Part shown: piece after piece, positions 8,030-19,857 of the stretch | Layout: every line of letters starts with the position of its first letter | Position numbering within the stretch: the first letter of the stretch is position 1 | Assembly (NCBI GenBank): GCA_002711845.1 | Contig: PASF01000006.1 | Location: forward strand, 299,526 to 363,525 | Direction: 5' to 3' | DNA from: Gammaproteobacteria bacterium | GTDB taxonomy: Bacteria > Pseudomonadota > Gammaproteobacteria > Pseudomonadales > Pseudohongiellaceae | Length of the DNA: 64,000 bases | Program-made: the position numbers and the translations under genes | Notes under the pieces: generated by a model | What the model was told of the DNA's origin: nothing | Seen by the model: the letters and a program-made list of their open reading frames with translations, nothing else | Databases searched by the model: none

Positions 8030-9661
8030 TCAGGCCTGCCGACGGAAGTCGGCAGGCCGCATGCCCGATACCAGCAGGATCAGCAGGTAAATCGCCAGCC
8101 CGCCAAAACACAGCAGTGCCATCTGCCAGATACGCTGCCAGGTATCCCAGTCCAGCCACTCGCGCCAGTCCCCGGCGATCAGCACCAGAAACACACACAT
8201 AGCAGCGTTGGCGCACACCAGCCTGATCACAAACAGCAACCAGCCCGGTTGAAAGTCGAACACACCCTCGCGGCGCAACCCCATGAACAATAACCCGGCA
8301 TTCAGATAGGCTGCCAATGACGTCGCCAATGCCAGGCCGGTATGGGCCATATCCAGGACAAATACCAACAGCAGGTTCATGACCATGTTGGCAACCATGG
8401 CAATGATGCCGATACGGACCGGTGTGCGCGTGTCCTGACGCGAATAAAATCCTGGCGCAAAAATCTTGATACACATGAAAGCCAGCAGACCCAGCGAGTA
8501 TGCCTGCAGGCTGTAGGTCACCATCACCACATCGCTGGCGGTGAAATTGTCATTCTGGAACAAGGTAATGATCATCGGTTGCGCCAGCAGCACCAGCGCC
8601 AGGCTCGCCGGCACCGCGATCAGCAGGATCAGACGCAACGCCCAGTCGAGCAAGGCCGCAAACTCCGCTTTTGAGCGCTCTGCGTGACGTCGGGACAGGC
8701 TGGGCAGCACGACTGTGGCGACTGCCACCGCAAATATGCCCAGGGGCAGGTCCATCAGCCGTTCGGAAAAATACAGCCAGGATACGCTGCCGGCGACCAG
8801 CAGTGAGGCGATGAAGGTATCAAGCAGCAGGTTGATCTGACTGACCGACACACCAAACAGTGCCGGGATCATCAATCTGATGATACGACTCACCCCTTCA
8901 TGATGCTTTACCAGCCGTGGCCGGGGCATCAGCTGCAATCGCACCAGAAAGGGTAACTGGAACAGCAGCTGGGCAATGCCGGCCAGCAACACGCCCCAGG
9001 CGAGTGCAATCTCGGGCTGGGCAAAATACGGACTGAGCAGCAGCGCCGATGCGATCAGCGACAGATTCAACAAGGCCGGCGTCAACGCCGGAATGGCAAA
9101 CCGGTCATAGCTGTTGAGGATGGACCCCGCAAACGCTGTCAGCGAAATCAGCAGCAGATAGGGAAACGTGATGCGCAGCATGTCCACAAACAGGGCGAAC
9201 TTGACCGGATCTGCCGTAAACCCGTAGGCAATGGGGACCGAAATCCAGGGCGCTGCCATTATCACCACGGCGGTGATCAGCAGCAGGACTGTGCCCAGAT
9301 AACCGGCGACGGCATTGATCAGTTGTTGCACCTGCGCCAGGCTGCGGGTGCTGCGGTACTCCGACAGCACGGGCACAAAGGCCTGATTGAATGCACCTTC
9401 GGCGAACAGGCGGCGCAGGAAGTTGGGAATCTTGAACGCCAGGAAAAACGCATCCGCGCCGTCTCCCGGGCCGAACACGCGCGCCAGTACCACGTCCCTG
9501 ACCAGCCCGAGGATGCGCGACACAAATGTCATGCTGCCGGTCACAGCGCTGGAACGCAGCAGGCCGCGACGTCGCTTTGGTGGTTCGGATCCCTGATTAG
9601 CTGTCGATTGGCTGGTCAAAATCTGCTCTCGAATCCCGGGGTCTGTACCGGTGGCCTGCAT
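8030..9661 (-). CDS. murJ: Lipid II flippase MurJ
   Basis: Flips undecaprenyl-linked peptidoglycan precursor across the inner membrane. MOP/MVF-family protein with 14 predicted membrane helices. The hallmark N-terminus RSSAVTGSMTFVSRILGLVR followed by FAEGAFNQAFVPVLSEY is present. The open frame extends 95 codons further upstream, but that part is low-complexity polar sequence running under the divergent transporter gene. The ATG at 9661 gives 543 residues, about 30 more than usual, so the true start may be a TTG slightly inside. In many relatives murJ is next to rpsT; here two genes separate them. Confidence 0.93.
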   Translation of the reverse strand: MQATGTDPGIREQILTSQSTANQGSEPPKRRRGLLRSSAVTGSMTFVSRILGLVRDVVLARVFGPGDGADAFFLAFKIPNFLRRLFAEGAFNQAFVPVLSEYRSTRSLAQVQQLINAVAGYLGTVLLLITAVVIMAAPWISVPIAYGFTADPVKFALFVDMLRITFPYLLLISLTAFAGSILNSYDRFAIPALTPALLNLSLIASALLLSPYFAQPEIALAWGVLLAGIAQLLFQLPFLVRLQLMPRPRLVKHHEGVSRIIRLMIPALFGVSVSQINLLLDTFIASLLVAGSVSWLYFSERLMDLPLGIFAVAVATVVLPSLSRRHAERSKAEFAALLDWALRLILLIAVPASLALVLLAQPMIITLFQNDNFTASDVVMVTYSLQAYSLGLLAFMCIKIFAPGFYSRQDTRTPVRIGIIAMVANMVMNLLLVFVLDMAHTGLALATSLAAYLNAGLLFMGLRREGVFDFQPGWLLFVIRLVCANAAMCVFLVLIAGDWREWLDWDTWQRIWQMALLCFGGLAIYLLILLVSGMRPADFRRQA

Positions 9662-9742
9662 TCCATTATGCTGCGCAGGGCGTATTATCGCACCATCATG
9701 GAAAAATACGATATCAGAAGACGGGTTCACAAGAAAAATACT

Positions 9743-10972
9743 ATGGAAAAATCGAGACTTATAGAGCGCTGGCGGGCCACCGGTCCCGGTCTGGTTATGG
9801 CGGCCGCAGCCGTCGGTGCCTCCCACCTTGTGGCCTCTACCCAGGCTGGCGCCCTGTTCGGCTGGCAGCTGCTGTGGCTGATCGTGCTGGTCAATGTGCT
9901 GAAATATCCGTTTTTCCGCTTTGGTGTGCAGTACACACTCTGGCACAACAAAAGCCTGGTTGAAGGTTATCAGGATAAAGGTCGGGGCTGGCTGATCGCG
10001 TTTACTGCGTTAAACCTGATCGCCGCCGTGGTCAATACGGCCGGTGTGTTGCTGCTGACAGCCAGCCTGCTGCAGTATTTCATTCCCGGCAATCTGTCGC
10101 TGACCCTGCTCTGCCTGATGCTGCTGGCCGTGTGCCTGCTGATCCTGCTCGCTGGTCATTACCGTGTGCTGGACGGACTGTCACGGGCGCTGATGCTGGT
10201 ATTGACCCTGTGTACGGTTATCGCAGTTGCGATCGCCTGGCAAAATGGCCCGATGGCACCGGCGGATTATGTCAGCCCGTCACCCTGGCAGCTGTCGGCA
10301 CTGGCCTTTATCGTGGCCACCATGGGCTGGATGCCGGTCCCCATTGAGTTGTCGGCCATCAGTTCGATGTGGCTGCGGTCCAAACAAAAACTGACCAGGG
10401 TGTCGCTGTCTGACGGTCTGTTCGACTTTAATCTGGGATACGCCGTAGCCGTGCTACTGGCAGTGGTTTTTGTGGCCCTGGGGGCATTGCTCCAGCATGG
10501 CACGGAACAGGAAATTGCCATGGCGGGCGCCGCATTCGCGCAACAGCTGGTCGCCATGTATGCCACCACCATTGGCGACTGGGCGCGCCTGTTTATCGCG
10601 TTTATCGCCTTCATGTGCATGTTTGGCACAACACTGGCGGTGCTGGACGGATATGCCCGTACCCTCGATGAATCCTTTCACTTGCTGCGCAGCCCCGGCG
10701 AGGAGCGCCGCAACTGGACGCTGACAGCCTGGATCGTTGCGCAGGCCAGTGCAGGCATGGCCATTATCCTGTTCTTTCAGAGCGCGCTGAGCCCGATGCT
10801 GACCTTTGCCATGACGCTGGCATTTCTGACCACGCCGTTTTTTGCCTGGCTCAACTTCAGTCTGGTTCGGGGCAAGGGTATTTCGATGGGGATGAACCTG
10901 TTGGCTTGGATCGGCATGATTTACCTGACGGCCTTCAGTCTGCTGTTTCTGGTGTGGTATTTGATGTTCTAA
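9743..10972 (+). CDS. NRAMP-family transporter lacking canonical metal-site motifs
   Basis: Multi-pass inner-membrane protein of 409 residues with about 11 helices. The start resembles NRAMP (ATGPGLVMAAAAVGASHL then STQAGALFGWQLLW), which aligns with the family segment GPGFLVAVAYIDPGN...DIQAGA. The TM1 metal motif DPGN is replaced by GASH (residues 25-28), and the TM6 MPH motif by WMPVPIEL (about 196-203). Substrate is therefore uncertain; Mn2+/Fe2+ transport should not be assumed. An in-frame ATG at 9698 would add 15 residues, but 9743 gives the compact family start. It is divergent from murJ and convergent with dps across a perfect palindrome. Confidence 0.85.
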   Translation: MEKSRLIERWRATGPGLVMAAAAVGASHLVASTQAGALFGWQLLWLIVLVNVLKYPFFRFGVQYTLWHNKSLVEGYQDKGRGWLIAFTALNLIAAVVNTAGVLLLTASLLQYFIPGNLSLTLLCLMLLAVCLLILLAGHYRVLDGLSRALMLVLTLCTVIAVAIAWQNGPMAPADYVSPSPWQLSALAFIVATMGWMPVPIELSAISSMWLRSKQKLTRVSLSDGLFDFNLGYAVAVLLAVVFVALGALLQHGTEQEIAMAGAAFAQQLVAMYATTIGDWARLFIAFIAFMCMFGTTLAVLDGYARTLDESFHLLRSPGEERRNWTLTAWIVAQASAGMAIILFFQSALSPMLTFAMTLAFLTTPFFAWLNFSLVRGKGISMGMNLLAWIGMIYLTAFSLLFLVWYLMF

Positions 10973-11030
10973 GCTACCTGCCGCTTGCCGGACAGCGCCC
11001 ACAGCCAGCCCGTTCACTGCCAGCTGAACC

Positions 11031-11082
11031 TTAATCTACCGGGGGAACCCGGCCCCGGGTCCGGGTTCCCCCGGTAGATTAA
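11031..11082. terminator. Perfect 22-bp inverted repeat between convergent genes
   Basis: The arms at 11031-11052 and 11061-11082 are exact reverse complements with an 8-nt centre. The outer ends are TTAATCTACC and GGTAGATTAA and the inner part is GC-rich. It sits between the transporter (+) and dps (-), so a bidirectional terminator is likely. Confidence 0.8.
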
Positions 11083-11135
11083 GGCAGCAACGTGATCGCT
11101 TCGATGGGCTGGCCATCACGCACTGGATGCGTCGT

Positions 11136-11606
11136 TCACTTGTTGATGGCGCGCAGCATCCACGCGGTTTTTTCGTGAATCCGCATTCGGTCAGAAGCCA
11201 GTGCTGAAGTTGACTCATCCTCCGCCTCAGCGGCCAGTTTCAGCACATCGCGACAGGTCTGGACCACCTGTTCATGACCATGTGTGAGCAGGTCTACCAT
11301 CTTGTTCGCTTCCGGTACCCCGTCAACTTCTTTGACAGAACTCAGCTGAGAGAATTCCTTAAAGGTACCCGGCGCCGCCACGTCCAGGGTACGAATCCGC
11401 TCGGCAATATCGTCCACCGCTTCGGCAAGGTCAATGTAATGCTCTTCGAACATCAGGTGCAGTTCACGAAACCTGGGGCCTTCAACGTTCCAGTGAAAGT
11501 TGTGCGTCTGCAGGTACAGGGTATATGAGTCGGCCAGCAATCGTTTGAGCCCGTCTGCGACTTCAGTGCGATCCGCTTTGCTGATACCAATATCGATGTT
11601 GCTCAT
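11136..11606 (-). CDS. dps: Dps-family ferritin-like DNA-binding/iron-storage protein
   Basis: Oxidises and stores iron in a 12-subunit shell and protects DNA under starvation or oxidative stress. The 156-residue protein has the four-helix Dps layout. The intersubunit ferroxidase signature is present: [13 protein letters not shown] with His38, then His50, and [14 protein letters not shown] in the next helix. A clear AAGGAG precedes the ATG at 11606. It lacks a lysine-rich N-terminal tail, so direct DNA binding may be weak. It stands alone, convergent with the NRAMP-like transporter and divergent from rpsT; control by OxyR or a stationary-phase factor is likely but no site is visible. Confidence 0.93.
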   Translation of the reverse strand: MSNIDIGISKADRTEVADGLKRLLADSYTLYLQTHNFHWNVEGPRFRELHLMFEEHYIDLAEAVDDIAERIRTLDVAAPGTFKEFSQLSSVKEVDGVPEANKMVDLLTHGHEQVVQTCRDVLKLAAEAEDESTSALASDRMRIHEKTAWMLRAINK

Positions 11607-11711
11607 GGTTCAATACTCCTTGGGTTTCACCACAATGTATTTGCTATCAGCTTAACATACGTCAGGGTCTACGACAGGGTTATCAAAACCAATTACTTGT
11701 GTCATAGTGGC

Positions 11712-11740
11712 TTGACATGAGGCGCGATTATCGGCATAGT
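11712..11740 (+). promoter_or_regulatory. Sigma-70 promoter for rpsT
   Basis: TTGACA at 11712-11717, a 17-nt spacer, then CATAGT at 11735-11740, followed by a GC-rich discriminator, 51 nt before the S20 start. Confidence 0.65.
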
Positions 11741-11790
11741 ACCGCGTCTTGAATTTTGCCACACGTTGACAGTATCGTAAGGAGCATCAG

Positions 11791-12057
11791 TTGGCCAACA
11801 CCGTACAAGCCCGTAAGCGCGCACGTCAGAATGAAGTCGCACGCCGCCACAACGCCAGTTTCCGTTCCATGGTTCGCACCTACATCAAAAAAGTGGTGAC
11901 GGCGATCCAGGAAGGCAACTATGACAACGCCACCACGGCTTACAACCGCGCAGTGCCGGTTATCGACCGCATGGCAGACAAGGGCATTATTCACAAGAAT
12001 AAGGCCGCTCGTCACAAGAGCCGTCTGAATGCTGCCATTCTGGCACTGAAAGCGTAA
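11791..12057 (+). CDS. rpsT: Ribosomal protein S20
   Basis: Binds 16S rRNA early in 30S assembly. The 88-residue basic helical protein begins [20 protein letters not shown] and ends [12 protein letters not shown], typical S20. The initiation codon is TTG, preceded by TAAGGAG. The E. coli gene also starts with UUG, which is part of its translational autoregulation, so similar feedback is likely here. It is a monocistronic unit with its own promoter and a strong terminator. Confidence 0.98.
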   Translation: MANTVQARKRARQNEVARRHNASFRSMVRTYIKKVVTAIQEGNYDNATTAYNRAVPVIDRMADKGIIHKNKAARHKSRLNAAILALKA

Positions 12058-12061
12058 GCAT

Positions 12062-12091
12062 AAAAAAAGCCGGTTACGACCGGCTTTTTTT
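12062..12091 (+). terminator. Rho-independent terminator of rpsT
   Basis: Stem AGCCGG/CCGGCT with a 6-nt loop, flanked by seven A and seven T, so it can act in both directions. It lies five bases after the rpsT stop and before the convergent proB end. Confidence 0.93.
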
Positions 12092-12137
12092 ATGACTGAA
12101 TATTTGTGCCTCCCGGCTGAACCAGCGCCGCTGCAAC

Positions 12138-14502
<2,365 letters not shown>

Positions 14503-14565
14503 CTGATCACATCACCGCATTGGCCGCCCGCTCGCAGGAGCCGGGCACGCCGGGTCAGCAGACCC

Positions 14566-14823
14566 TCAGGCCTCTACGATGCTGACAAATTTGCGGTTAT
14601 TCGGACCTTTAACTTCAAACAGTACACGACCGTGTGCCTTGGCAAACAGTGTGTGGTCTTTACCGATACCGACATTGGTGCCGGCATGGAAGCGTGTACC
14701 ACGCTGACGAACGATGATATTGCCCGCCAGAACCTGCTCGCCGCCGAATCGTTTAACACCCAGTCGTTTGGATATCGAATCGCGACCGTTACTGGTACTA
14801 CCGCCTGCTTTTTTATGTGCCAT
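14566..14823 (-). CDS. rpmA: Ribosomal protein L27
   Basis: 50S subunit protein whose N-terminal tail reaches the peptidyl transferase centre. The 85-residue sequence begins [15 protein letters not shown] and contains [23 protein letters not shown], diagnostic of bL27. There is no extra N-terminal cleavage extension of the Firmicutes kind. It lies 34 nt after rplU in the conserved L21-L27 pair. Confidence 0.98.
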   Translation of the reverse strand: MAHKKAGGSTSNGRDSISKRLGVKRFGGEQVLAGNIIVRQRGTRFHAGTNVGIGKDHTLFAKAHGRVLFEVKGPNNRKFVSIVEA

Positions 14824-14857
14824 GATCTACTCCCGGACTGCTTCAGCCCTTTAAAAC

Positions 14858-15169
14858 TTAGCCCTTGATACCTGTAATGCGAACTTCAGTAAACCACTGA
14901 CGGTGGCCCTGACGCTTACGGTAGTGCTTACGACGGTTGAATTTGATGATTGTCACTTTGGGCGCACGGCCCTGGGCAATCACTTCGGCGGTCACGGTGC
15001 TGCCATCAACGTAAGGCGCGCCGATCTTCACAGACTCGCCTTCACCTACCATCAGCACTTTGTCAAAGTTGATCTTCTCGCCGGTCGGAACTTCGATCTT
15101 TTCCAACTTCAAGGTCTCGCCTTCAACCACCCGGTGCTGTTTGCCACCACTCTCAATAACCGCGTACAT
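14858..15169 (-). CDS. rplU: Ribosomal protein L21
   Basis: 50S protein bound to 23S rRNA domain II. The 103-residue sequence begins [14 protein letters not shown] and has the basic C-terminal signature [16 protein letters not shown], diagnostic of bL21. It is the first gene of the rplU-rpmA-obgE-proB unit, driven by a strong promoter about 110 nt upstream and divergent from ispB, the usual gammaproteobacterial arrangement. Confidence 0.98.
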   Translation of the reverse strand: MYAVIESGGKQHRVVEGETLKLEKIEVPTGEKINFDKVLMVGEGESVKIGAPYVDGSTVTAEVIAQGRAPKVTIIKFNRRKHYRKRQGHRQWFTEVRITGIKG

Positions 15170-15279
15170 ATGAAACTCCAGTATTTGGGAACCTGGCTTG
15201 CCCCCCTGACAACTGAATGGGACCGCAAACCTGTAGCACCGCGGCCATGGCCGTTGCGCTCTAATCTATAAGGGCGGGC

Positions 15280-15308
15280 ATTTTACGAGAAGCAAGCGCC
15301 ACTGGCAA
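15280..15308 (-). promoter_or_regulatory. Sigma-70 promoter for rplU operon
   Basis: On the minus strand TTGCCA (15308-15303), a 17-nt spacer, TAAAAT (15285-15280), then a GC-rich discriminator (GCCCGCCC), as expected of a growth-rate-regulated ribosomal protein promoter. The region between here and the ispB promoter (about 15310-15549) holds no gene I can support. Confidence 0.8.
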
Positions 15309-15549
15309 GCATTTCTCACTGATTTATGCAGAGAATATAACACTCAGCGAGACCGTCCAAGCAAAGCAGGGCCCGGTACGATGGCACTCCGATAGCCTTT
15401 TTCTGGACAGGCGGGTGTGGGAACCGGGTTCCATCACTCCACTGGCCCGCAACAGGCGGGCTGGAGCCACTGATACTCAAGCGACTGCGTTTAAGCGGCG
15501 TCCATAATAAAGTACGGTAATCAGTGGTTACATCAGGCGTCAGTGCAGC

Positions 15550-15578
15550 TTGACAGCTTCGCGCTTCGCCCCTAGCAT
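15550..15578 (+). promoter_or_regulatory. Sigma-70 promoter for ispB
   Basis: Consensus TTGACA, a 17-nt spacer and TAGCAT, followed by a GC-rich discriminator, 45 nt before the ispB start codon. Confidence 0.8.
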
Positions 15579-15623
15579 GACCGCGCACTCCCATGTCCAG
15601 CGCACCCGAACGACGGTATACCC

Positions 15624-16589
15624 ATGCATAATACAATCCGCGACGCCGTTGCGACCGATTTTGAGGCCGTCAACGACTTTATTGTCGAACAACTGCATTC
15701 CAATGTCGACCTGGTCGAGAACATTGGCCACTACATCATCAATGCCGGCGGCAAGCGCATGCGGCCCATGCTCGTGCTGCTCAGCGCCCGCGGCTGCGGG
15801 TCGGCCAGCGATGATGCGGTCAAGCTGGCTGCCGTGATTGAGTTCATTCATACCGCCACGTTGCTGCATGACGATGTCGTGGACATGTCGGCCATGCGCC
15901 GCGGGCGCCCCACCGCCAATGAGCAGTGGAACAACCCATCCAGCGTCCTGGTCGGTGATTTCATCTATTCCCGTGCTTTTCAGGTCCTGGTCAAGATCGG
16001 CAATATCGATGTCATGCAGGTCATTGCGGACACCACCAATATCATAGCCGAAGGCGAAGTCCTGCAGCTACTGAACAAACACCGCACAGATATATCCGAA
16101 GCTGACTATATGCGTGTCATCCGGGACAAGACAGCGGTATTGTTCGAGGCTGCCGCATACTGCGGCGCCATCGTGGCGAATGCCCCTGCTGATACCTGCC
16201 AGGCGCTCAAAGCCGCCGGCATGCATCTGGGACTGGCCTTTCAGCTGGTCGACGATGTGCTGGACTATGATGGCGATGCCAGTGAAATGGGCAAGAATAT
16301 CGGTGATGACCTGGCCGAAGGCAAACCCACCCTGCCACTCATTCACGCCTTGCAGAATAGCGATGGCGACGATCACGAACTGCTGCGCCAAAGTATCATC
16401 AATGGCGGCCCCGAGAATCTGGACCAGGTCATCGGCATCATCCGCAGCACTGGCGCGCTTGAATACACCCGCCAGAAGGCCCGGGAACAGGCCGATCTGG
16501 CCAGCGCACAGGTCAGCACATTACCGGCCTCGACGTACCGCACAGCCCTGCTGCAGATGTGCGAAATGGCTGTCGCACGGGTAAGCTGA
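15624..16589 (+). CDS. ispB: Octaprenyl (polyprenyl) diphosphate synthase
   Basis: Builds the long isoprenoid side chain of ubiquinone. Trans-prenyltransferase of 321 residues. The first aspartate-rich motif is LLHDDVVDMSAMRRGRPT near residue 85 and the second is QLVDDVLDYDGD near residue 210; GGKRMRPML near residue 43 binds substrate diphosphate. Chain length (C40 or other) cannot be fixed by eye. Divergent from rplU as in other gammaproteobacteria. The acyl-CoA synthetase gene follows after 48 nt with its own good ribosome site. Confidence 0.96.
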   Translation: MHNTIRDAVATDFEAVNDFIVEQLHSNVDLVENIGHYIINAGGKRMRPMLVLLSARGCGSASDDAVKLAAVIEFIHTATLLHDDVVDMSAMRRGRPTANEQWNNPSSVLVGDFIYSRAFQVLVKIGNIDVMQVIADTTNIIAEGEVLQLLNKHRTDISEADYMRVIRDKTAVLFEAAAYCGAIVANAPADTCQALKAAGMHLGLAFQLVDDVLDYDGDASEMGKNIGDDLAEGKPTLPLIHALQNSDGDDHELLRQSIINGGPENLDQVIGIIRSTGALEYTRQKAREQADLASAQVSTLPASTYRTALLQMCEMAVARVS

Positions 16590-16637
16590 TCATGATATAA
16601 CTCGGTGCATAAATCAGCGGAGGAGAGGCACCGAACG

Positions 16638-18509
16638 ATGAGCAAACCCATACTCGACACCCTGCCCGACATCGAGGCGTTTGAACAGACTCCGTTGCAA
16701 GAACAATTCCCCGTACAGACTGCTTTCGAACTGATAGAGCAAAGTGCAGCCCGCTACGGTGACGACCCGGCACTGGATTTTCTGCTCACCGGGCGGCGCG
16801 ATGAAATACCCCAAACCCTGAGTTTCAACGACCTTGCCAGCATCACCCGGCAAACCGCCAATCTGTTGAGCAGTCTCGGCCTGCAAGGCAATGAGGCTGT
16901 TTCACTGCTGCTGCCAATACTGCCTCAGTCGCACCCTTTGATCCTGGGCAGCCAGCTCGCCGGCATTGCCAATCCGATAAACCCGCTACTGGAACCCGGC
17001 CACATAGCTGAAATCATTCAGGCAGCCGACGCCCGCATTATCGCCTGTCTGGCGCCATCCGATCATGTACCGCTGTGGGACAAGCTGCTGCATATTCTGC
17101 CGTCGCTGCCGGACGTACATACCATCCTGGTGGTGCATCAGCCCGGTCTGACGGATCCTTGCAGCATGCCGGAAATTCCCGGCCGCGATATCAGGCTGGT
17201 TGATTACAATGTCGCTGTCGCCGAGCAGGACAGCCAGTCGCTGAACCAGCCAAGACCGCTGACAGCTGACACCATTGCTGCCTGCTTCCACACCGGCGGC
17301 ACGACCGGCAAACCCAAGATCGCGCAACTGACTCATGGCAACATGGCCTACCTGGGGCAACTGTCACAGGTGCTGAACTCGCATCTCGGGCGACAGACAG
17401 CACTTTGCGGTTTGCCGCTGTTTCATATATTTGGCGTTATCATCCTCGGCATCGGCGCATTCGCCGCCGGCAACCGCATTGTGTTGATGACACCGGCCGG
17501 TTTCCGCAATCCCGAGGTCATCAAGAACCTGTGGCATCACGTGGCCCGATTTCGGGCCAACAGCTTTGCTGCGGTACCAACCGTATTAACAGCATTGGCA
17601 CAGGTGCCGGTGGGAGACGAAGACATCAGCAGTCTGGCACGGATCAATTCCGGTGCTGCGCCTCTGTCGCCGGCCTTTGAGCAACGCTTTGAAGAAAAGT
17701 ACCGGCTCTCGGTGACCAATGGTTACGGCATGACCGAAACCACATCGCTGATCACCCGCCCCCCGGAAGTTCAGCCTCCCGGCAGCGTGGGCCTGCGCCT
17801 GCCCTATTCCCGTGTCAGAATCGTCCAGCTCAACGGCACAACGGTCAGCAAGACGTGCACGACCGGGGAAAGCGGCGTGGTGCTGGTCAAGGGGCCACAG
17901 GTATTCGCAGGCTACAAGGCGGATTCAGACAATGCGCAGGCCTGGATAGAAGAAAGCTGGTTCAATACCGGCGACCTGGGTTACATGGACGAACAGGGCT
18001 TCCTGTATCTGACCGGGCGCGCCAAAGACCTGATCATCCGCGGGGGCCACAACATTGATCCGGAATTGATTGAGGAGCCCCTCAATCTCCACCCTGATGT
18101 CATCACCGCCACAGCGGTCGGTATGCCGGACCCGTATGCCGGCGAATTGCCCATGGCATTCGTGGTGGTCAGGCCTGGCAGCACAGTCACCGCACAGACA
18201 CTGCTGGCCTACTGTGAAGAAAACGTGTCAGAGCGGGCCGCCGTGCCGAAACGCATCGAGATTATTGACGCGATGCCCATGACCGCTGTCGGCAAGATTT
18301 TCCGGCCGGCACTGCGCCAGCAGATCAGCGCAGCCATCCTTCAGGAACACCTGGAGCGCGAGCATATCAACGCCATGGTGGAAACACGCTTTGACAACAA
18401 GAAAGGCATGACGGCAACGGTGGTGTTGCAGGACGCCGCCCGGCAGGAAGAAACCCGGTCCCTGCTGAGCCCATACAATATCGACATCACGGTCAGTATC
18501 GAAAACTGA
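16638..18509 (+). CDS. Acyl-CoA synthetase (AMP-binding enzyme)
   Basis: Activates a carboxylic acid to its acyl-CoA through an acyl-adenylate. The 623-residue ANL-family protein has the P-loop HTGGTTGKPKIAQLTHGN near residue 220, NGYGMTETT near 357, the hinge region TGDLGYMDEQGFLYLTGRAKD near 445 and the catalytic lysine in AVGKIFRP near 553. The C-terminus has about 60 residues beyond the usual end. GGAGGAGAGG supports the ATG at 16638. Substrate is unknown. It ends just before the convergent TPR lipoprotein gene, and its product could feed the ETF-QO-linked acyl-CoA dehydrogenation encoded nearby. Confidence 0.9.
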   Translation: MSKPILDTLPDIEAFEQTPLQEQFPVQTAFELIEQSAARYGDDPALDFLLTGRRDEIPQTLSFNDLASITRQTANLLSSLGLQGNEAVSLLLPILPQSHPLILGSQLAGIANPINPLLEPGHIAEIIQAADARIIACLAPSDHVPLWDKLLHILPSLPDVHTILVVHQPGLTDPCSMPEIPGRDIRLVDYNVAVAEQDSQSLNQPRPLTADTIAACFHTGGTTGKPKIAQLTHGNMAYLGQLSQVLNSHLGRQTALCGLPLFHIFGVIILGIGAFAAGNRIVLMTPAGFRNPEVIKNLWHHVARFRANSFAAVPTVLTALAQVPVGDEDISSLARINSGAAPLSPAFEQRFEEKYRLSVTNGYGMTETTSLITRPPEVQPPGSVGLRLPYSRVRIVQLNGTTVSKTCTTGESGVVLVKGPQVFAGYKADSDNAQAWIEESWFNTGDLGYMDEQGFLYLTGRAKDLIIRGGHNIDPELIEEPLNLHPDVITATAVGMPDPYAGELPMAFVVVRPGSTVTAQTLLAYCEENVSERAAVPKRIEIIDAMPMTAVGKIFRPALRQQISAAILQEHLEREHINAMVETRFDNKKGMTATVVLQDAARQEETRSLLSPYNIDITVSIEN

Positions 18510-18518
18510 GCGCGGCCG

Positions 18519-19712
18519 TTACTCGATAAAGCGCACACTGAACCCGGCACTGCTGGCGCGCAGGATGGAGCGGTTTTCCACGCGCCGGACGCGGGACTGG
18601 CCGGACCGATAGGTCTGGTCTCCCAGCTCGCGTAGCGCTACTGCCAGATCCCTGGCTTCCTCAAACTGCTCCTCCTGGCCCAGTGCCCGATACGTCAGCC
18701 CCAGGGCCAGATAAAAATCCGGTTCCAGGCGATTGCGTTTGATCGCCCGCTGATAGTGTTTCTGCGCCTGCTCGTACGCCTGTTCGCTGTAGGCAATATT
18801 GCCCAGCACATAGTGATAATAAGGATTACGGTTGTTGTAGCGCTGCACAGCACGGCGATATCGCTCTGCCTCAGCGGTATTGCCACGCAGGGAATAGAAC
18901 CGGGCAAGATTGTTTACCGCTGTCGGGTAGTTCTTGTCCAGCCAGGCCGCTTTCATGTAACTGTACTCTGCCAGTTCATCATCGCCAGCGGTATTCCAGG
19001 CGCTGCCCATATTGTTCCAGGCAATGGCCAGATCAGGGTCAGTCGCCAGCGCATAACGGAACCACGCCAGCGCCTCATCCAGACGCTGATTGACCAGATG
19101 GTCAACCGCCACATTGTTGAAATAAAGTGCCAGTGCCTGCTGATCGGTGATCACTGCGGCGGTCTGCTGCTGCAGCTGTACATCCGGTGTGAAATCGACA
19201 ATGTAACGACTGCTGCCACCCAGGCTTCCCAGCGCATTGATATGCTCGCTGAGCACCAGCAGTTCACCGCGTCGATCCCATTGCGGCCGAACCTGCGCAG
19301 TCTGGTACTGTGCCTGCAGCCCCTGATGGCGGGCCATGGCGATATACAGATTGACCAGCGACAGACAGTTTGCCCGCCGCTGGGCGAATGCCTCTGCGGC
19401 CGTGAGGTTCGCAGAGTCGTCATACTGGACGTTGAGATAGGCCGGGGAAAACAGCAGTTCCTGCAGACGTGCCACCAGATCCCAGCCACTCAGATCCGTC
19501 GCAATGTGCTGCGCCATGTAGTTGAGCATGGCCTCGTCGACAGCCAACAGGTCGATATCGGGAACCGATCTGTCCGTGTCCAGCATGCGCTGCTCGAGCA
19601 CCGGGTCGGGATTGAAACCGGGATTGAGGCTGAGCAACTGACAAGCGGACATCACCACGGCAATGGCCATCGCAGACACGCCACGGGTCAATGCTGTTAG
19701 TGGTACTGGCAT
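18519..19712 (-). CDS. TPR lipoprotein with transglutaminase-like segment
   Basis: Predicted lipoprotein: the signal sequence ends with the lipobox VMSAC, so Cys24 is the lipidated residue. Residues about 60-190 include RRANCLSLVNLYIAMARHQGL, a Cys-containing segment resembling transglutaminase-like/DUF-type N-terminal domains. After this come several tetratricopeptide repeats (for example AIAWNNMGSAWNTAGDDELAE and HYVLGNIAYSEQAYEQAQ). Likely an outer-membrane-attached scaffold. The ATG at 19712 is chosen because it gives the lipoprotein signal; no good ribosome site is visible and a GTG 21 nt upstream is an alternative. Convergent with the acyl-CoA synthetase. Confidence 0.82.
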   Translation of the reverse strand: MPVPLTALTRGVSAMAIAVVMSACQLLSLNPGFNPDPVLEQRMLDTDRSVPDIDLLAVDEAMLNYMAQHIATDLSGWDLVARLQELLFSPAYLNVQYDDSANLTAAEAFAQRRANCLSLVNLYIAMARHQGLQAQYQTAQVRPQWDRRGELLVLSEHINALGSLGGSSRYIVDFTPDVQLQQQTAAVITDQQALALYFNNVAVDHLVNQRLDEALAWFRYALATDPDLAIAWNNMGSAWNTAGDDELAEYSYMKAAWLDKNYPTAVNNLARFYSLRGNTAEAERYRRAVQRYNNRNPYYHYVLGNIAYSEQAYEQAQKHYQRAIKRNRLEPDFYLALGLTYRALGQEEQFEEARDLAVALRELGDQTYRSGQSRVRRVENRSILRASSAGFSVRFIE

Positions 19713-19857
19713 GTTTTGCAGCAATTTTTGCACCGATCTGCTCTGCTCCCCGCTGTCGTCTCGCCTATGGGTAATCAGACCGTCCATGCAGAAGGAAAAT
19801 TCCAGCTGCGTGCCAGTATGCCAGGCGAACATCCGACTCGCCTGGCATCAGGGTGCT

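Noticed and set aside
9323..9742. Upstream extension of the NRAMP-like frame over murJ
   Set aside because: The sequence is antisense to the conserved MurJ N-terminus and has no family similarity; family-like sequence starts at 9743.
15316..15636. Possible 106-codon gene on the minus strand between rplU and ispB
   Set aside because: It runs over the ispB promoter and start, has no convincing ribosome site and no recognisable features.
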